From assembly GCA_016743235.1 (NCBI GenBank), contig VRZD01000020.1, forward strand, positions 61,720 through 125,719: a stretch of 64,000 nucleotides of DNA, given 5' to 3'. The notes beneath the pieces were generated by a model. It worked only from the letters and a program-made list of their open reading frames with translations, did not search any database and had not been told where the DNA came from. How positions within the stretch are numbered: position 1 is the stretch's first letter; the number at the start of each line of letters is the position of its first letter. Of this stretch, positions 1 to 8,064 are shown one piece after another. Origin of the DNA: Pantanalinema sp. GBBB05 (lineage in GTDB: Bacteria; Cyanobacteriota; Cyanobacteriia; Leptolyngbyales; Leptolyngbyaceae). Made by a program: the position numbers and the translations under genes.

Positions 1-166
1 CGCCGCCATCGGTCCCGACATTGCGGGAGGCGAGCAGGATAGTTTTGAGTGCTAGGGCTTTGGTCTTACCAGCTCCAAATCCTGCCACCAGTCCCAGAAA
101 CCGAGTCGTGAAGTCAGAGCAGAAATTAAGCTGATGCTTCAGAACCTTCGTCGGTACGATCGTCAT
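1..166 (-). CDS. Phage terminase large subunit, N-terminal part (runs off the window)
   Basis: This is the packaging motor ATPase that moves DNA into the prohead. Only the first 55 codons are present. They contain the P-loop VAGFGAGKTK at residues 27-36, the expected terminase Walker A near the N terminus. I chose the ATG at 164-166 (MTIVPTKVLKHQ), which overlaps the small subunit gene by 41 bp, a normal arrangement for terminase pairs. The rest continues to the left of position 1. The call rests on the P-loop and on the small-subunit neighbour. Confidence 0.8.
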   Translation of the reverse strand, partial: MTIVPTKVLKHQLNFCSDFTTRFLGLVAGFGAGKTKALALKTILLASRNVGTDGG

Positions 167-713
167 CTTCACTCTCCGAACCGCCCCGAACCATCTCCGG
201 CGTGACCAACTGCAATTCAATCCCTGTCGAAACCTCTTCTTCGATCGCTTTGGGTTGCGACACTCCAGTATGCACCGCTAACAACTTCAGCGCTTCCAAT
301 TTATTGTGCATCTTGAGTTTGATGACCCGCCGCGTTGAGAACTCCGTCTCCGTTTCCGTCATCGATACCTCAGCGATCGCAGAGGTGACATCAGGTTCCA
401 ACCCTCCCGAATCCTTAATGGTGACTGAGCTACCGTTAAAGCTCAGTACATCCGTGATGTTGGCAAAGCCGATTCGTGCTAACTCTTGCAGAACACGATC
501 GGCGGTGATGAGAGTCCGTTCCTTCTGCTGTTCACGGAGTTCCTGAATATACGCCTGAACGTTAGCATTCGTTAGCAATCGTGAAGCGTTCGCCCTAGCC
601 GTCGCATCATTCTTCACCTTGTAGCCAGCCCGACGATAAGCCGCGCCTTGGTCAAGGTCAACTAAGAATTCTTCTGCAAATCGTTTATGCTTTTCCGTCA
701 GCCGTGGTGGCAT
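126..713 (-). CDS. Phage terminase small subunit (Terminase_2 type)
   Basis: This is the DNA-recognition subunit of the packaging terminase, 195 residues. The N terminus LTEKHKRFAEEFLVDLDQ, then AAYRRAGY, then ASRLLTNANVQAYI, is the hallmark helix-turn-helix region of the Terminase_2 family. The middle (about residues 65-155) should be the oligomerisation part. The tail is very acidic (SESEDDDRTDEGSEASA) and may contact the large subunit. It lies directly upstream of the large subunit on the same strand. Confidence 0.9.
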   Translation of the reverse strand: MPPRLTEKHKRFAEEFLVDLDQGAAYRRAGYKVKNDATARANASRLLTNANVQAYIQELREQQKERTLITADRVLQELARIGFANITDVLSFNGSSVTIKDSGGLEPDVTSAIAEVSMTETETEFSTRRVIKLKMHNKLEALKLLAVHTGVSQPKAIEEEVSTGIELQLVTPEMVRGGSESEDDDRTDEGSEASA

Positions 714-752
714 CTCAATACCGCGATCGCTGTCTCTATATTGCCCTTAGTA

Positions 753-980
753 TTACTGCTCAGGTTCATTAGGGTTAACTAATTGCAATTCCCCCCGACC
801 CAACTTTTCTAGCATCTCAGAAACACCTGTACACCCAACCGCCTGAGATGCCGCCTGCGCCCCCTCCCAACCTTCATCAGACACCCTAACTTCGTGCTTC
901 TTACGCCCCTCCCATTTAGGGGTTCTACCATCCCTATAGGTCAGGTTGGCTAGGCTATTCGGATTCTCACCCCGTGGCAT
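753..980 (-). CDS. Small hypothetical protein (75 aa)
   Basis: The N terminus MPRGENPNSLANL resembles a family of small cyanobacterial and phage proteins that begin MPRGxNPN, but I cannot assign a function. It is charged, with no membrane segment or signal peptide. It is followed 39 bp downstream by the terminase small subunit on the same strand, so it may be the first gene of that packaging operon. Its upstream region is shared with the divergent gene at 1138 and holds two direct repeats. Confidence 0.6.
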   Translation of the reverse strand: MPRGENPNSLANLTYRDGRTPKWEGRKKHEVRVSDEGWEGAQAASQAVGCTGVSEMLEKLGRGELQLVNPNEPEQ

Positions 981-1011
981 ACATTACCTCTTTTCTTTTA
1001 ATTCTACTCTA

Positions 1012-1077
1012 GTCGGGGTGAATTAGAAATTCAGTATATCTGCGGATGTCTACCTAATATGGTCAGGGTAGATTAGA
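1012..1077. promoter_or_regulatory. Direct repeats in a divergent promoter region
   Basis: Two related 16-bp sites, GTCGGGGTGAATTAGA (1012-1027) and GTCAGGGTAGATTAGA (1062-1077), are 50 bp apart in the gap between the minus gene starting at 980 and the plus gene starting at 1138. Spacing of about five helical turns would suit cooperative regulator binding. No regulator is assigned. Confidence 0.35.
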
Positions 1078-1137
1078 TTCATGAGGGCAAAGGAAGCAAC
1101 GAACTGCCCCTCACCAAGTTTTTAAGGAGTCCTAGTC

Positions 1138-1554
1138 ATGCAAGACCTACTGACCAATTTCGCCACCATCTGTGAAATCGCGATCGCTGCCATCACCATT
1201 TACGGAGCACTAACCCATAAACCCAAAACTAAGCTAGCGATCGAACCCCAAGCAGAATCAGCGATCGAGGTTGAAGCCGTTGAAGTAGTTGAACCCGCTC
1301 CCGCTGTTTCCCGCATTGAGGAACTGAAAGCCAAGTTCGGAACCACTCTGACCGCTAAAGCCCCGATCGCTCCACACCTGACCGCCGCTGATGTCGAAAC
1401 CGCTCTAACTCTGTTGACTGCCGCGCCTCAATCTCCCACCGTTGAAGAATTGCAAGACTTGGGTATCCGTGAACTGCGCAAACTCGCAAAGGGCAAGTGT
1501 CCAGGATTGGCTACCGCTACAAAAGCCAAACTGATTGCCGCGATCGCTGCCTAA
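1138..1554 (+). CDS. Membrane-anchored protein with C-terminal SAP/Rho-N-like motif
   Basis: A 138-residue protein with a hydrophobic segment near residues 4-24 (FATICEIAIAAITIYGAL), an acidic, proline-containing linker, and a C-terminal region VEELQDLGIRELRKLAKG followed by TKAKLIAAI. That region resembles the helix-extended-loop-helix of SAP/Rho-N nucleic-acid binding domains. AAGGAG lies 8 bp before the ATG. It could tether nucleic acid to the membrane, but that is inference. It is first in the plus-strand set that continues with the small membrane protein and the radical SAM gene. Confidence 0.6.
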   Translation: MQDLLTNFATICEIAIAAITIYGALTHKPKTKLAIEPQAESAIEVEAVEVVEPAPAVSRIEELKAKFGTTLTAKAPIAPHLTAADVETALTLLTAAPQSPTVEELQDLGIRELRKLAKGKCPGLATATKAKLIAAIAA

Positions 1555-1617
1555 ACTCCCTCCCCCTGGCAGATGGGTTAAAGTCTGCCCTCTTATCCCT
1601 CTTACCCTTTATCTCCC

Positions 1618-1791
1618 ATGCCATCCAAAACGATCGACAACACCGCCGCTTTCTTTCTGTTCGGAATCGCTCTCACCACCGCTCTTTGCCTGCGATATGC
1701 TGGCTTCCCCATTCAATTCCCCTGGGAGAGAGCGCTGGATACGATCAACACCGTGAACGCCAAAATTACAACTGTTGTGAGTCCCAAATGA
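1618..1791 (+). CDS. Small membrane protein (57 aa)
   Basis: MPSKTIDNTAAFFLFGIALT opens a 57-residue protein with one hydrophobic segment (about residues 10-29) and a short polar tail. Its TGA overlaps the ATG of the radical SAM gene (ATGA at 1788-1791), which supports translation of this short frame and fixes the start of the next gene. No homolog recognised. Confidence 0.55.
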   Translation: MPSKTIDNTAAFFLFGIALTTALCLRYAGFPIQFPWERALDTINTVNAKITTVVSPK

Positions 1792-2741
1792 TTAACCAAA
1801 CTAAAACGATCGCGACTGAGCAAGTTGTTTCACCGATTAGTTCTTCAAAGCTGAATAAAAAATCTTTGTGTGATTATGTTCTGAATGTTGCCTCGGGTTG
1901 CTTACATGGCTGTACGTTCTGCTATGTGCCTTCTACCCCGGTTATCAGAATGAGAGGGAAAGCCTTACAAGAGAAAGGCGTGAGCGATCCACAACTGGAC
2001 TGGGGTGATTATCTATTTGTTAGGGATGAGGTTCCAGAACAGCTAGAAGCGCGCTTAGCCAGAAATCCCAAGTGGAAGGAGACGGCATCAGGTAAAGGTG
2101 TGGTGATGCTCTGCTCTGGCACCGATCCTTACCAGAATGGACAGACCGCCAAAGTGACCCGCGCTTGTGTACAAGTGCTACTGAATCATGGCAAGCGGGT
2201 AAGGATATTAACTCGATCGCCGCTCTGGACAAAAGACCTGGATATCCTGGTTCATCCGAATGTCACGGTTGGGATGTCGTTGCCTCACCTAGACGACAAC
2301 ATTAGCCGACAGGTTGAGCCAGGAGCACCCCTACCCAGCGATCGACTAAAGGCGTTAGAGATGGGTAAATTTGCCGGATGTCGGCTCTATGTGGCAATGG
2401 CTCCTACCGCCCCTGTTCATGGTGTTGAAGATTTCCAGCGGTATTTTGATGCCGTTCTACCGCTCAACCCAGAGGTGATTTTCTGGGAACCAATTAACGC
2501 CCGTGGCAGCAATGGCAAACGCATGATTGACGCTGGAATTGACTGGGTATCCCAGGTCACGACTCAGAAGCAATGGGCAGATAACTTTTACAGCCAGTAC
2601 AACCAGATCATCCAGGTATTGCAGGAACGCAGTGCAATCCATCTGCTACATCCTTGGTTCGACCCAGCATTACCCACGATCGGAGGAGTCGATATCAACT
2701 CCTGGTTCTACCGTCCAACTATTGAGCAGTGGGGAGAATAA
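1788..2741 (+). CDS. Radical SAM protein, SplB-like
   Basis: A 317-residue radical SAM enzyme. The motif CLHGCTFCYVP (about residues 38-48) gives the three cysteines, CxxxCxxC, for the 4Fe-4S cluster that cleaves S-adenosylmethionine. The rest (LCSGTDPYQNGQ, RILTRSPL, EPINARG) follows the COG1533/SplB-like TIM-barrel group, which includes spore photoproduct lyase and many phage proteins of unknown substrate. The start is chosen at the ATGA overlap with the preceding small gene. Next comes an ASCH-like gene. DNA repair or base modification is a fair guess, but the substrate is unknown. Confidence 0.8.
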   Translation: MINQTKTIATEQVVSPISSSKLNKKSLCDYVLNVASGCLHGCTFCYVPSTPVIRMRGKALQEKGVSDPQLDWGDYLFVRDEVPEQLEARLARNPKWKETASGKGVVMLCSGTDPYQNGQTAKVTRACVQVLLNHGKRVRILTRSPLWTKDLDILVHPNVTVGMSLPHLDDNISRQVEPGAPLPSDRLKALEMGKFAGCRLYVAMAPTAPVHGVEDFQRYFDAVLPLNPEVIFWEPINARGSNGKRMIDAGIDWVSQVTTQKQWADNFYSQYNQIIQVLQERSAIHLLHPWFDPALPTIGGVDINSWFYRPTIEQWGE

Positions 2742-2743
2742 GT

Positions 2744-3103
2744 ATGGTCGCTTATAACTTTAAAGCTTGCTTCGCGCCCCTGGTTGAGAGCAGGCAGAAA
2801 CGGCAGACTATTAGAGCGGAGGGTAAACGTAAACACGCTAAACCGGGTGACGCTTTGCAGCTCTATACCGGAATGAGAACGAAAGTCTGTCGTAAGTTAC
2901 TTAACCCAGATCCGGAGTGTGCTTCCACTCATGAGATTGAGATCCGCGATCGACTGGAGATGAGAATAGATGGCATCCCTCAAACCCTTAGTGAACAGCG
3001 GCAGGTTGCATTAGATGACGGATTCGATTCTCTAAAGGCATTCCATGACTTCTTTGAGTCGGTTCATGGTTTACCGTTCAAGGGTAAGTTAATCCGTTGG
3101 TAA
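2744..3103 (+). CDS. ASCH-like phage protein
   Basis: A 119-residue protein starting MVAYNFKACFAPLVES, with QKRQTIRAEGKRKHAKPGD and LQLYTGMRTKVCRKL. This resembles small phage proteins with an ASCH/PUA-like fold that may bind RNA or modified nucleic acid. It starts 2 bp after the radical SAM stop, so the two are probably translationally coupled and may act in one pathway. Function inferred from resemblance only. Confidence 0.6.
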   Translation: MVAYNFKACFAPLVESRQKRQTIRAEGKRKHAKPGDALQLYTGMRTKVCRKLLNPDPECASTHEIEIRDRLEMRIDGIPQTLSEQRQVALDDGFDSLKAFHDFFESVHGLPFKGKLIRW

Positions 3104-3149
3104 ATCCAAAATCCACAACAAGTAAAAACGAGTAAACAGGCAAACAATC

Positions 3150-3368
3150 ATGCAATCCAAAAATAACTTAAGCAATCGCGTCGAAGCAGCCAAAAGACGA
3201 TACAAAGATGCTCTGCAAAATCTTAGCGCTTGTATTCCCAGAGAAATATCAGCATTGGATGAACAAGATCCAAGCATCTTTGAGCCGTCATCAGGACTTG
3301 AATCTGTGCTTCTTGATGCTGTCAGATACGCCAATCAGTTAAGGGCATTGCTGGAAGTCGAGGAATAG
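3150..3368 (+). CDS. Small hypothetical protein (72 aa)
   Basis: A mostly helical, charged 72-residue protein (MQSKNNLSNRVEAAKRRYKD onward) ending LRALLEVEE. No motif recognised. Its 3' end overlaps the convergent methyltransferase-like gene by 34 bp. Confidence 0.5.
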   Translation: MQSKNNLSNRVEAAKRRYKDALQNLSACIPREISALDEQDPSIFEPSSGLESVLLDAVRYANQLRALLEVEE

Positions 3369-4012
3369 AAGCTTGTTGGCAAATCCGCAACGGTTGCGGA
3401 TTTGGATCGCTCCAACACTGCCCAGTAATGACTCATTTGTTTCGAGTGTCCACAGTAGTAGCTATGCCAGCGGCTTAAGGTGTATCCCGCCTGAGCCGCT
3501 TTTTCATGCATCAGTATTTGGCACCCTTCCAGATAGTTCCGAAACAGCCCATTCCCGAATCGCTCGATCAGTGGCTGGTAAACCTTCTTGTCCCATCCCC
3601 CCGAAATCTGAACCGACTGTCTACCGCCATCATTCACCACAATATGCAGCACATCTGCTCTGGGTCGATCGCTGTTCAGGAATGCCGCGATCGCTGACCA
3701 GGGTTCACCGTATGGATCAACGTCGAGCAAGTTGATTTCCAAGTGTGCACCAACTCCAGCGGCTAACGCGGCGACACAATCCCCTTCGTAAACCGCCCAG
3801 GTCGGACGCTGCAAGGCTAGGGCATCCGTGCGCTTAGAGTCTTTCTCAAACACGATGCCGTTGGGCAGTTTGGAGTAACACGCCTGATAGAGCTTGCCAA
3901 AACCACCGTGCGTTTCCATAACTACGGGGTTGGCGAGTTGAGCCAGGGCAGAACGTCGTAGCCTAACTTTCTGCCAGTACGTGGAGTTGTCCTTCTTCGC
4001 TGAATCTGCCAT
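3335..4012 (-). CDS. Methyltransferase-like protein (TRM1-like motif) with in-frame palindrome peptide
   Basis: About 225 residues from MADSAKKDNSTYWQKV. The motif LDVDPYGEPWSA resembles the DPYGSP-type catalytic motif of TRM1/class I SAM methyltransferases, and VYEGDCVAAL suits a preceding cofactor strand. The substrate (DNA, tRNA or protein) is unknown. The start at 4012 overlaps the ParB-like gene by 50 bp; a longer frame to 4102 exists but would overlap more. Codons 204-211 are a copy of the element's 23-bp palindrome and read KSATVADL, leaving only 14 residues before the stop, so the palindrome probably replaced or extended the natural C terminus. Confidence 0.6.
   Translation of the reverse strand: MADSAKKDNSTYWQKVRLRRSALAQLANPVVMETHGGFGKLYQACYSKLPNGIVFEKDSKRTDALALQRPTWAVYEGDCVAALAAGVGAHLEINLLDVDPYGEPWSAIAAFLNSDRPRADVLHIVVNDGGRQSVQISGGWDKKVYQPLIERFGNGLFRNYLEGCQILMHEKAAQAGYTLSRWHSYYCGHSKQMSHYWAVLERSKSATVADLPTSFYSSTSSNALN
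3381..3403. repeat. 23-bp palindrome, copy 1 (inside a gene)
   Basis: Perfect 11-bp arms (AAATCCGCAAC and GTTGCGGATTT) flank one central base, G on the plus strand. It lies in the 3' end of the minus-strand methyltransferase-like gene as codons 204-211 and is translated KSATVADL. Confidence 0.95.
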
Positions 4013-4601
4013 TGAGGTAAAACGTGCAAATTTCGGTGATGGCCTGCGATCGATTGGGGTTGCCAGTCGCGCGAATAGCTTCTTCAAAGATGGCAACGTC
4101 ATCCGCCTGCAATACTGCTTTGATAGTAGACGCTTTTTTCTGGAGTCGCTTTTCAGATTTTTCTCGGTTGGCTTCCTCCGGCTCTATAAGCTCGTTTGCC
4201 TCCAAGATGGCATCTATCTCTTCAGAGTCGAATCCTGTCAGTTCCAGGTCAAAATCAACGTCGCTCAATGACTGAAATTCTTCAGCCAGGATCGAATCCA
4301 GCCAGTCCGACTCCGCTAGTTTGTTGTCCGCAATTCTGACGGCTTTCTTCTGTTCCTCGCTCAGTCCCTTGCGGACGATGACCGGGACGGTTTTCAACCG
4401 CAATTCGAGAGCCGCCAATCGGCGAGCATGACCCTTCAGAATAATGCCGCTCTCATCCACCACGATCGGGACATCCCAACCTGTCTGCCGAATAATGTTC
4501 GCTAGCTGTGTAACCTGTTCAGGTGGGTGTGCCTTCGTGTTCTTGTCACAGGGAATGACCTGATTAATTTCCCATTGCTCGACATTCTTCCAGTCCTGCA
4601 T
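3963..4601 (-). CDS. ParB/Srx-fold protein (phage ParB-like)
   Basis: A 212-residue protein. The N-terminal half follows the ParB-like nuclease/Srx fold: DKNTKAHPPEQVTQLANII, PIVVDESGIILKGHARRLAA (the GHxR box) and VPVIVRKGLSEEQKKAVRIA. The C-terminal half is acidic and helical and may add a DNA-binding part. Phage members often sit beside terminases or methyltransferases and are thought to be nucleases or DNA-modification partners rather than segregation proteins. It overlaps the methyltransferase-like gene downstream, supporting a joint role. Confidence 0.75.
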   Translation of the reverse strand: MQDWKNVEQWEINQVIPCDKNTKAHPPEQVTQLANIIRQTGWDVPIVVDESGIILKGHARRLAALELRLKTVPVIVRKGLSEEQKKAVRIADNKLAESDWLDSILAEEFQSLSDVDFDLELTGFDSEEIDAILEANELIEPEEANREKSEKRLQKKASTIKAVLQADDVAIFEEAIRATGNPNRSQAITEICTFYLNGRFSEEGQLHVLAES

Positions 4602-4668
4602 GAATAATCCTCAATCTGCTTATATTTTGTCGATCGTGTGGAGAATGAATGCAGAGCAATTGTGAATT

Positions 4669-5934
4669 ATGGAACCGAAAGCCGCCGCGTCTGCGCTGAC
4701 CCCTTCTGTTAACCGATTGGTGAACAACCTCCTCACCCAGATTTCCCGATTGGACATTAACCCGATCGAGAAGTATCTCGAAGTCCTCACGATGCATCCC
4801 GTTGCAGGTTTGGGCTTTGAAATCAAAGTGCTGTGGGGACTAACCAAACTGGGAGAGTACACCCATCCGAAAGCCCGAATTCAGAAATGGATGCGGATGA
4901 ACTTTGAGCAGATGAACGGCAGCTTAACTTGGTCGGTGGCTGAAATGTTCATGGCGATCGCGCTCGGTTACAGCTTCAGCGAGTTCTCGGTCAAGCAGGT
5001 TGGCACCGAATGGCGACTCGATACCCTACTAGCCGTTGACCCGCGCTACTTCGTGTTCGAGGGCACGATCGGAAACATTAGCAACGTCAAATATCAACAG
5101 AGCGGACTACCGATCGACATCCCCTATGAGAAAGGGGTGCATATCGTCAATCAACCGTATCTGGCATTAGGGCGTGACCCTTACGGCATTGCTCAGTGCA
5201 AGAGAATTGTTGCCGCCTGGGAAGCGTGGAGAATTTTAATCAGTGAGTTGCTGTTAGCAGGTCAGAGGCATGTCACCCCGATCGCGGTTGCCAAGGTTCC
5301 AAGTCAGGAATTTATCATCTTGACTGATGAGTATGGGAATCCCCAGATTGACCCCGAAACTGGACAAGAGAAGCGCATCTTACTATCAGACAAAACGCTG
5401 GAACAGATGGAGCGACTAGAGAACAGTTCAGTGCTGGTGACTGACATTAGAAACGAAATTCAATTCATTCAGCAGTCAGCCGGATCAGGAGTTGCCGACT
5501 TTTTCTTTCAAGCATTGCGGTATCTCGAACGCATTATGCTGATGGGCGAATTGGTGCCAGAAACTGTAGTTAGCACTGGTATTAGTGGCACTGGTGACAG
5601 TGAATTGAATACGGGGCACATGGCGTTGATGGAGCTGGGCATCAATGGCGTGATGGAGCAAATCAAGGAAGGATTACTTGAGCGGGTTTGTCGCAGTTTA
5701 ATTGAGTGGCGGTATGGGGCACAGGATAGTTATGGAGCATTTGAACTACCTGCTGAACAGCAAGAAGATAAGGTAGCATTACTCAACGCCATTCGGGGCA
5801 TAGCGGATGGTCCACTGATTTCCAATCAGGATCTAGTAGTGGTCAATCGTGCCCGTGACCTGGCAGGCATCCCACCCACTACCGAAGTGATTAAGCGAGT
5901 CACGCAACCTCAGCCCGAGCCAACTGCTGCATGA
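4669..5934 (+). CDS. Phage portal protein, DUF935 (Mu gp29-like)
   Basis: The portal is the dodecameric ring at the capsid vertex through which DNA is packaged. The 421-residue sequence has the DUF935 layout: HPVAGLGFEIKVLWGLTKLG, a helical WMRMNFEQMNGSLTWSVAEM section, then FMAIALGYSFSEFSVKQ, VDPRYFVFEG and GRDPYGIAQCKRIVAAWE (wing to stem). The ATG at 4669 follows a short AT-rich gap and is divergent from the ParB-like gene. The TGA overlaps the next small gene (ATGA). Length fits the family. Confidence 0.85.
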   Translation: MEPKAAASALTPSVNRLVNNLLTQISRLDINPIEKYLEVLTMHPVAGLGFEIKVLWGLTKLGEYTHPKARIQKWMRMNFEQMNGSLTWSVAEMFMAIALGYSFSEFSVKQVGTEWRLDTLLAVDPRYFVFEGTIGNISNVKYQQSGLPIDIPYEKGVHIVNQPYLALGRDPYGIAQCKRIVAAWEAWRILISELLLAGQRHVTPIAVAKVPSQEFIILTDEYGNPQIDPETGQEKRILLSDKTLEQMERLENSSVLVTDIRNEIQFIQQSAGSGVADFFFQALRYLERIMLMGELVPETVVSTGISGTGDSELNTGHMALMELGINGVMEQIKEGLLERVCRSLIEWRYGAQDSYGAFELPAEQQEDKVALLNAIRGIADGPLISNQDLVVVNRARDLAGIPPTTEVIKRVTQPQPEPTAA

Positions 5935-6095
5935 GCACTCAAGAAGAACTACGAGAGCGCATTACTCGCCTGCAATTGCAGGTTGAGTTACTGCAAATTA
6001 AAAACCGCCATCTGTCCGCCGCTGTTCGGGAGTGGCAGACGATTGCCATATCCGCGATCGAGAAAGCCAACCAACTGGAGAGAAATGAACCCTGA
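5931..6095 (+). CDS. Small coiled-coil protein (54 aa)
   Basis: MSTQEELRERITRLQLQVEL begins a 54-residue helix with leucine heptads. The ATG overlaps the portal stop (ATGA at 5931-5934), and its own stop overlaps the next gene start at 6085, so it lies in a tightly coupled trio. It may be a structural or chaperone peptide for capsid assembly; no homolog recognised. Confidence 0.55.
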   Translation: MSTQEELRERITRLQLQVELLQIKNRHLSAAVREWQTIAISAIEKANQLERNEP

Positions 6096-6483
6096 AGCGA
6101 TCGCACGGCTGCAAGAAATTTATCAATCACTGCCGAAAATCAACTGTCAGCAAAAGTGTCAGGCGTGTTGCACCATTATCACGCTGTCACCTATTGAGAT
6201 TGAGCATTTAAAGCAGAACGGCAAAGGGTTGCCAGTTGCACGATATTCAAAAGAATTCGACTATCAGATGTGCTCGCACTTGAGGCAGAACGGTGACTGT
6301 GCTATTCAGCCAGTAAAGCCATTGATTTGCCGCCTATGGGGCTTAACCGAGACAATGGTTTGTCCCCACGGCTGTGAACCGGAAAGACGGCTCACCAGAG
6401 AGGAAATGCTGGATCTGATGCTGGAAGTAGACGCTTTGCGATCGGGGAGTGGTTACTGTAATAAGGATGGATGGAAGGGGTAA
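6085..6483 (+). CDS. YkgJ-type cysteine cluster protein
   Basis: A 132-residue protein with the metal-binding pattern CQQKCQACC (first cluster), YQMCSHL, CAIQPVKPLICRLWG and MVCPHGCEP, typical of the YkgJ/zinc- or iron-chelating family. The biochemical role of that family is unclear. GGAGAG precedes the ATG. The stop codon TAA at 6481-6483 takes its last two bases from a 23-bp palindrome that fills the whole gap to the convergent XRE gene. Confidence 0.75.
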   Translation: MNPEAIARLQEIYQSLPKINCQQKCQACCTIITLSPIEIEHLKQNGKGLPVARYSKEFDYQMCSHLRQNGDCAIQPVKPLICRLWGLTETMVCPHGCEPERRLTREEMLDLMLEVDALRSGSGYCNKDGWKG

Positions 6484-6504
6484 ATCCGCAACGGTTGCGG
6501 ATTT
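6482..6504. repeat. 23-bp palindrome, copy 2 (between convergent genes)
   Basis: Perfect copy, central base G. It supplies the final AA of the YkgJ-like stop codon and ends 2 bp before the stop of the XRE gene on the other strand, so the palindrome is almost the entire intergenic sequence. Confidence 0.95.
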
Positions 6505-6506
6505 GG

Positions 6507-6710
6507 TCAAACCTCAAAATCCCTGACATCCCGACCAAGCTCCTTCGCGATATCGAATAGCTGCAAAGCGTCTGGCACACCTCTGCCCTTTTCCCAACTG
6601 ATGACTGAGAACCGGGAGACATTGGCAACCTCAGCAATCTCCTGTTGTGAAAGTCCTAACGCCTTCCGCAGTTCCTTGAGTTGTTTGCCAAATTTGCTCT
6701 GCCTGCTCAT
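6507..6710 (-). CDS. XRE-family helix-turn-helix regulator (67 aa)
   Basis: A single HTH domain: LKELRKALGLSQQEIAEVAN, then VSRFSVISWEKGRGVPDALQ. It is small and repressor-like, with nothing beyond the DNA-binding fold, and is divergent from the prohead protease gene across a 93-bp gap, so it may control the capsid genes or itself. It is convergent with the YkgJ-like gene. Confidence 0.8.
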   Translation of the reverse strand: MSRQSKFGKQLKELRKALGLSQQEIAEVANVSRFSVISWEKGRGVPDALQLFDIAKELGRDVRDFEV

Positions 6711-6803
6711 TGCCGCTAAATGTGCGATTTTTCAACATTCTATCTGTGATACCAGTGACAAGGGGCATATTGTTAAGGACACGACACCCCGGCTGGACTC
6801 AAG

Positions 6804-8021
6804 ATGTCTACTGCGACAGCGACAGCAACCACCATTAAGCTACCCGTTCAATATCGAGCTGCTAGCATCGTTCCCCAGCAAAGAGCGGACGGCAGCACAA
6901 CTCTGGTTAATCCAGATACGCGTGAGATAACGTTTGCCTTCTCCTCAGAGGCTCCAGTAAAACGAATTGATTGGGATTTGTGGGAGGAGATCTATGAGGT
7001 GCTGAGTCATGACCCCGCTCATGCCAACCTCGATCGCTGCAACAATGGAGCCGCGCCCCTGCTCTGGAACCACAATCGAAATGACCAGCGTGGGGTAGTG
7101 GTTAAGGCTTGGATTGATGAGGGCGATCGACGGGGTTATGCCACCGTTCGGTTTGGTCGTTCTCCTGCTGCCGAGCAACTGATGATGGATGTCAATGATG
7201 GCATTGTCAAAAATGTTTCGGTTGGCTATCTCATTTACGAGATGGAGTTGACGAAAAAAGTAGAGGGTGACCTGAGTACCTACACTGCTATTAACTGGGA
7301 AGTGTTTGAAATCAGCCATTGCTCTATTCCTGCTGATGCCAGTGTTGGAGTTGGCAGAAGCGATGAAAGTTGCAGCAGTCAAGTTTTGATTCGTGGGTTG
7401 CCGCCGAAAGCTACTGAGAAGCCGTCTAGCACTACAGTAACTGATGGCTCCGGCTCCATTGTCACTACAGTTGTTGTCGATTCGGATGGTAATACCAGGG
7501 AAATAAAAGGTTTTATCTCGCCACCAGCCCTCCCCAACTCAGATCAACCAACCTCTCAAACCGCACGGAGTAACCCTATGCCAGATAACCTGACCGACGA
7601 TCGGAGCGTTGAACAAACAACCAGCGTTGCCGACATGGAAGCCATGCGACGGCAGATTGAAGATCAGAATAAAGAAATTGCTGCCATGAAACGGCGGGAG
7701 CAAGTTCTGACCACCTTCAATGGTCTGAAAAAACGCGGCGATACCCTACTCGCTCAACGCAAAATGACCACGGCTGAATATGAGGAAGTATTCGGTGATA
7801 AAGCAATGCGTGGGTATCTCGAAGGTGGCTCGACTGACGGCTTAGAATTCCACATCAAACAGTTGGAGAAGTTTGCCGTTACCCCTTCCCACTTTGGACC
7901 CCGCAAAGTTGACCCTGCGATTCCGCCCTCTCCCAACGAACGTGTGATTGACGAATCGGAGGAAACCGAAGCCGCCGCCGATCGCTTCCTAGAAACCTAC
8001 ACCCCTCGCAAAGCCTACTAA
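6804..8021 (+). CDS. HK97-type prohead protease fused to a scaffold-like region
   Basis: A maturation protease that trims capsid proteins during head assembly. Residues about 10-190 match the U35/HK97 gp4 fold, with candidate catalytic His90 (PLLWNH) and Ser139 (VKNVSVGYLIYE), followed by WEVFEISHCSIPADAS. After a proline/serine linker (about 215-265) comes a helical, coiled-coil stretch (MRRQIEDQNKEIAAMKRREQ) that probably serves as the scaffold. Such protease-scaffold fusions are common. The length of 405 aa fits a fusion rather than a bare protease. Confidence 0.85.
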   Translation: MSTATATATTIKLPVQYRAASIVPQQRADGSTTLVNPDTREITFAFSSEAPVKRIDWDLWEEIYEVLSHDPAHANLDRCNNGAAPLLWNHNRNDQRGVVVKAWIDEGDRRGYATVRFGRSPAAEQLMMDVNDGIVKNVSVGYLIYEMELTKKVEGDLSTYTAINWEVFEISHCSIPADASVGVGRSDESCSSQVLIRGLPPKATEKPSSTTVTDGSGSIVTTVVVDSDGNTREIKGFISPPALPNSDQPTSQTARSNPMPDNLTDDRSVEQTTSVADMEAMRRQIEDQNKEIAAMKRREQVLTTFNGLKKRGDTLLAQRKMTTAEYEEVFGDKAMRGYLEGGSTDGLEFHIKQLEKFAVTPSHFGPRKVDPAIPPSPNERVIDESEETEAAADRFLETYTPRKAY

Positions 8022-8064
8022 GCCAGTCCTGTTTCCTGTAAACCTCTCCTACTCTCTCTAAGCT

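Noticed and set aside
1497..1787. N-terminal extension of the radical SAM gene
   Set aside because: It overlaps two other frames on the same strand and has no homology-like sequence; the ATGA overlap at 1788 marks the real start.
3963..4601. ParB-like gene as a plasmid partition system with the 23-bp palindrome as its centromere
   Set aside because: No ParA ATPase is seen, and the protein looks like the phage nuclease-type ParB fold; the palindromes are spread over 32 kb at gene ends and inside genes rather than clustered.
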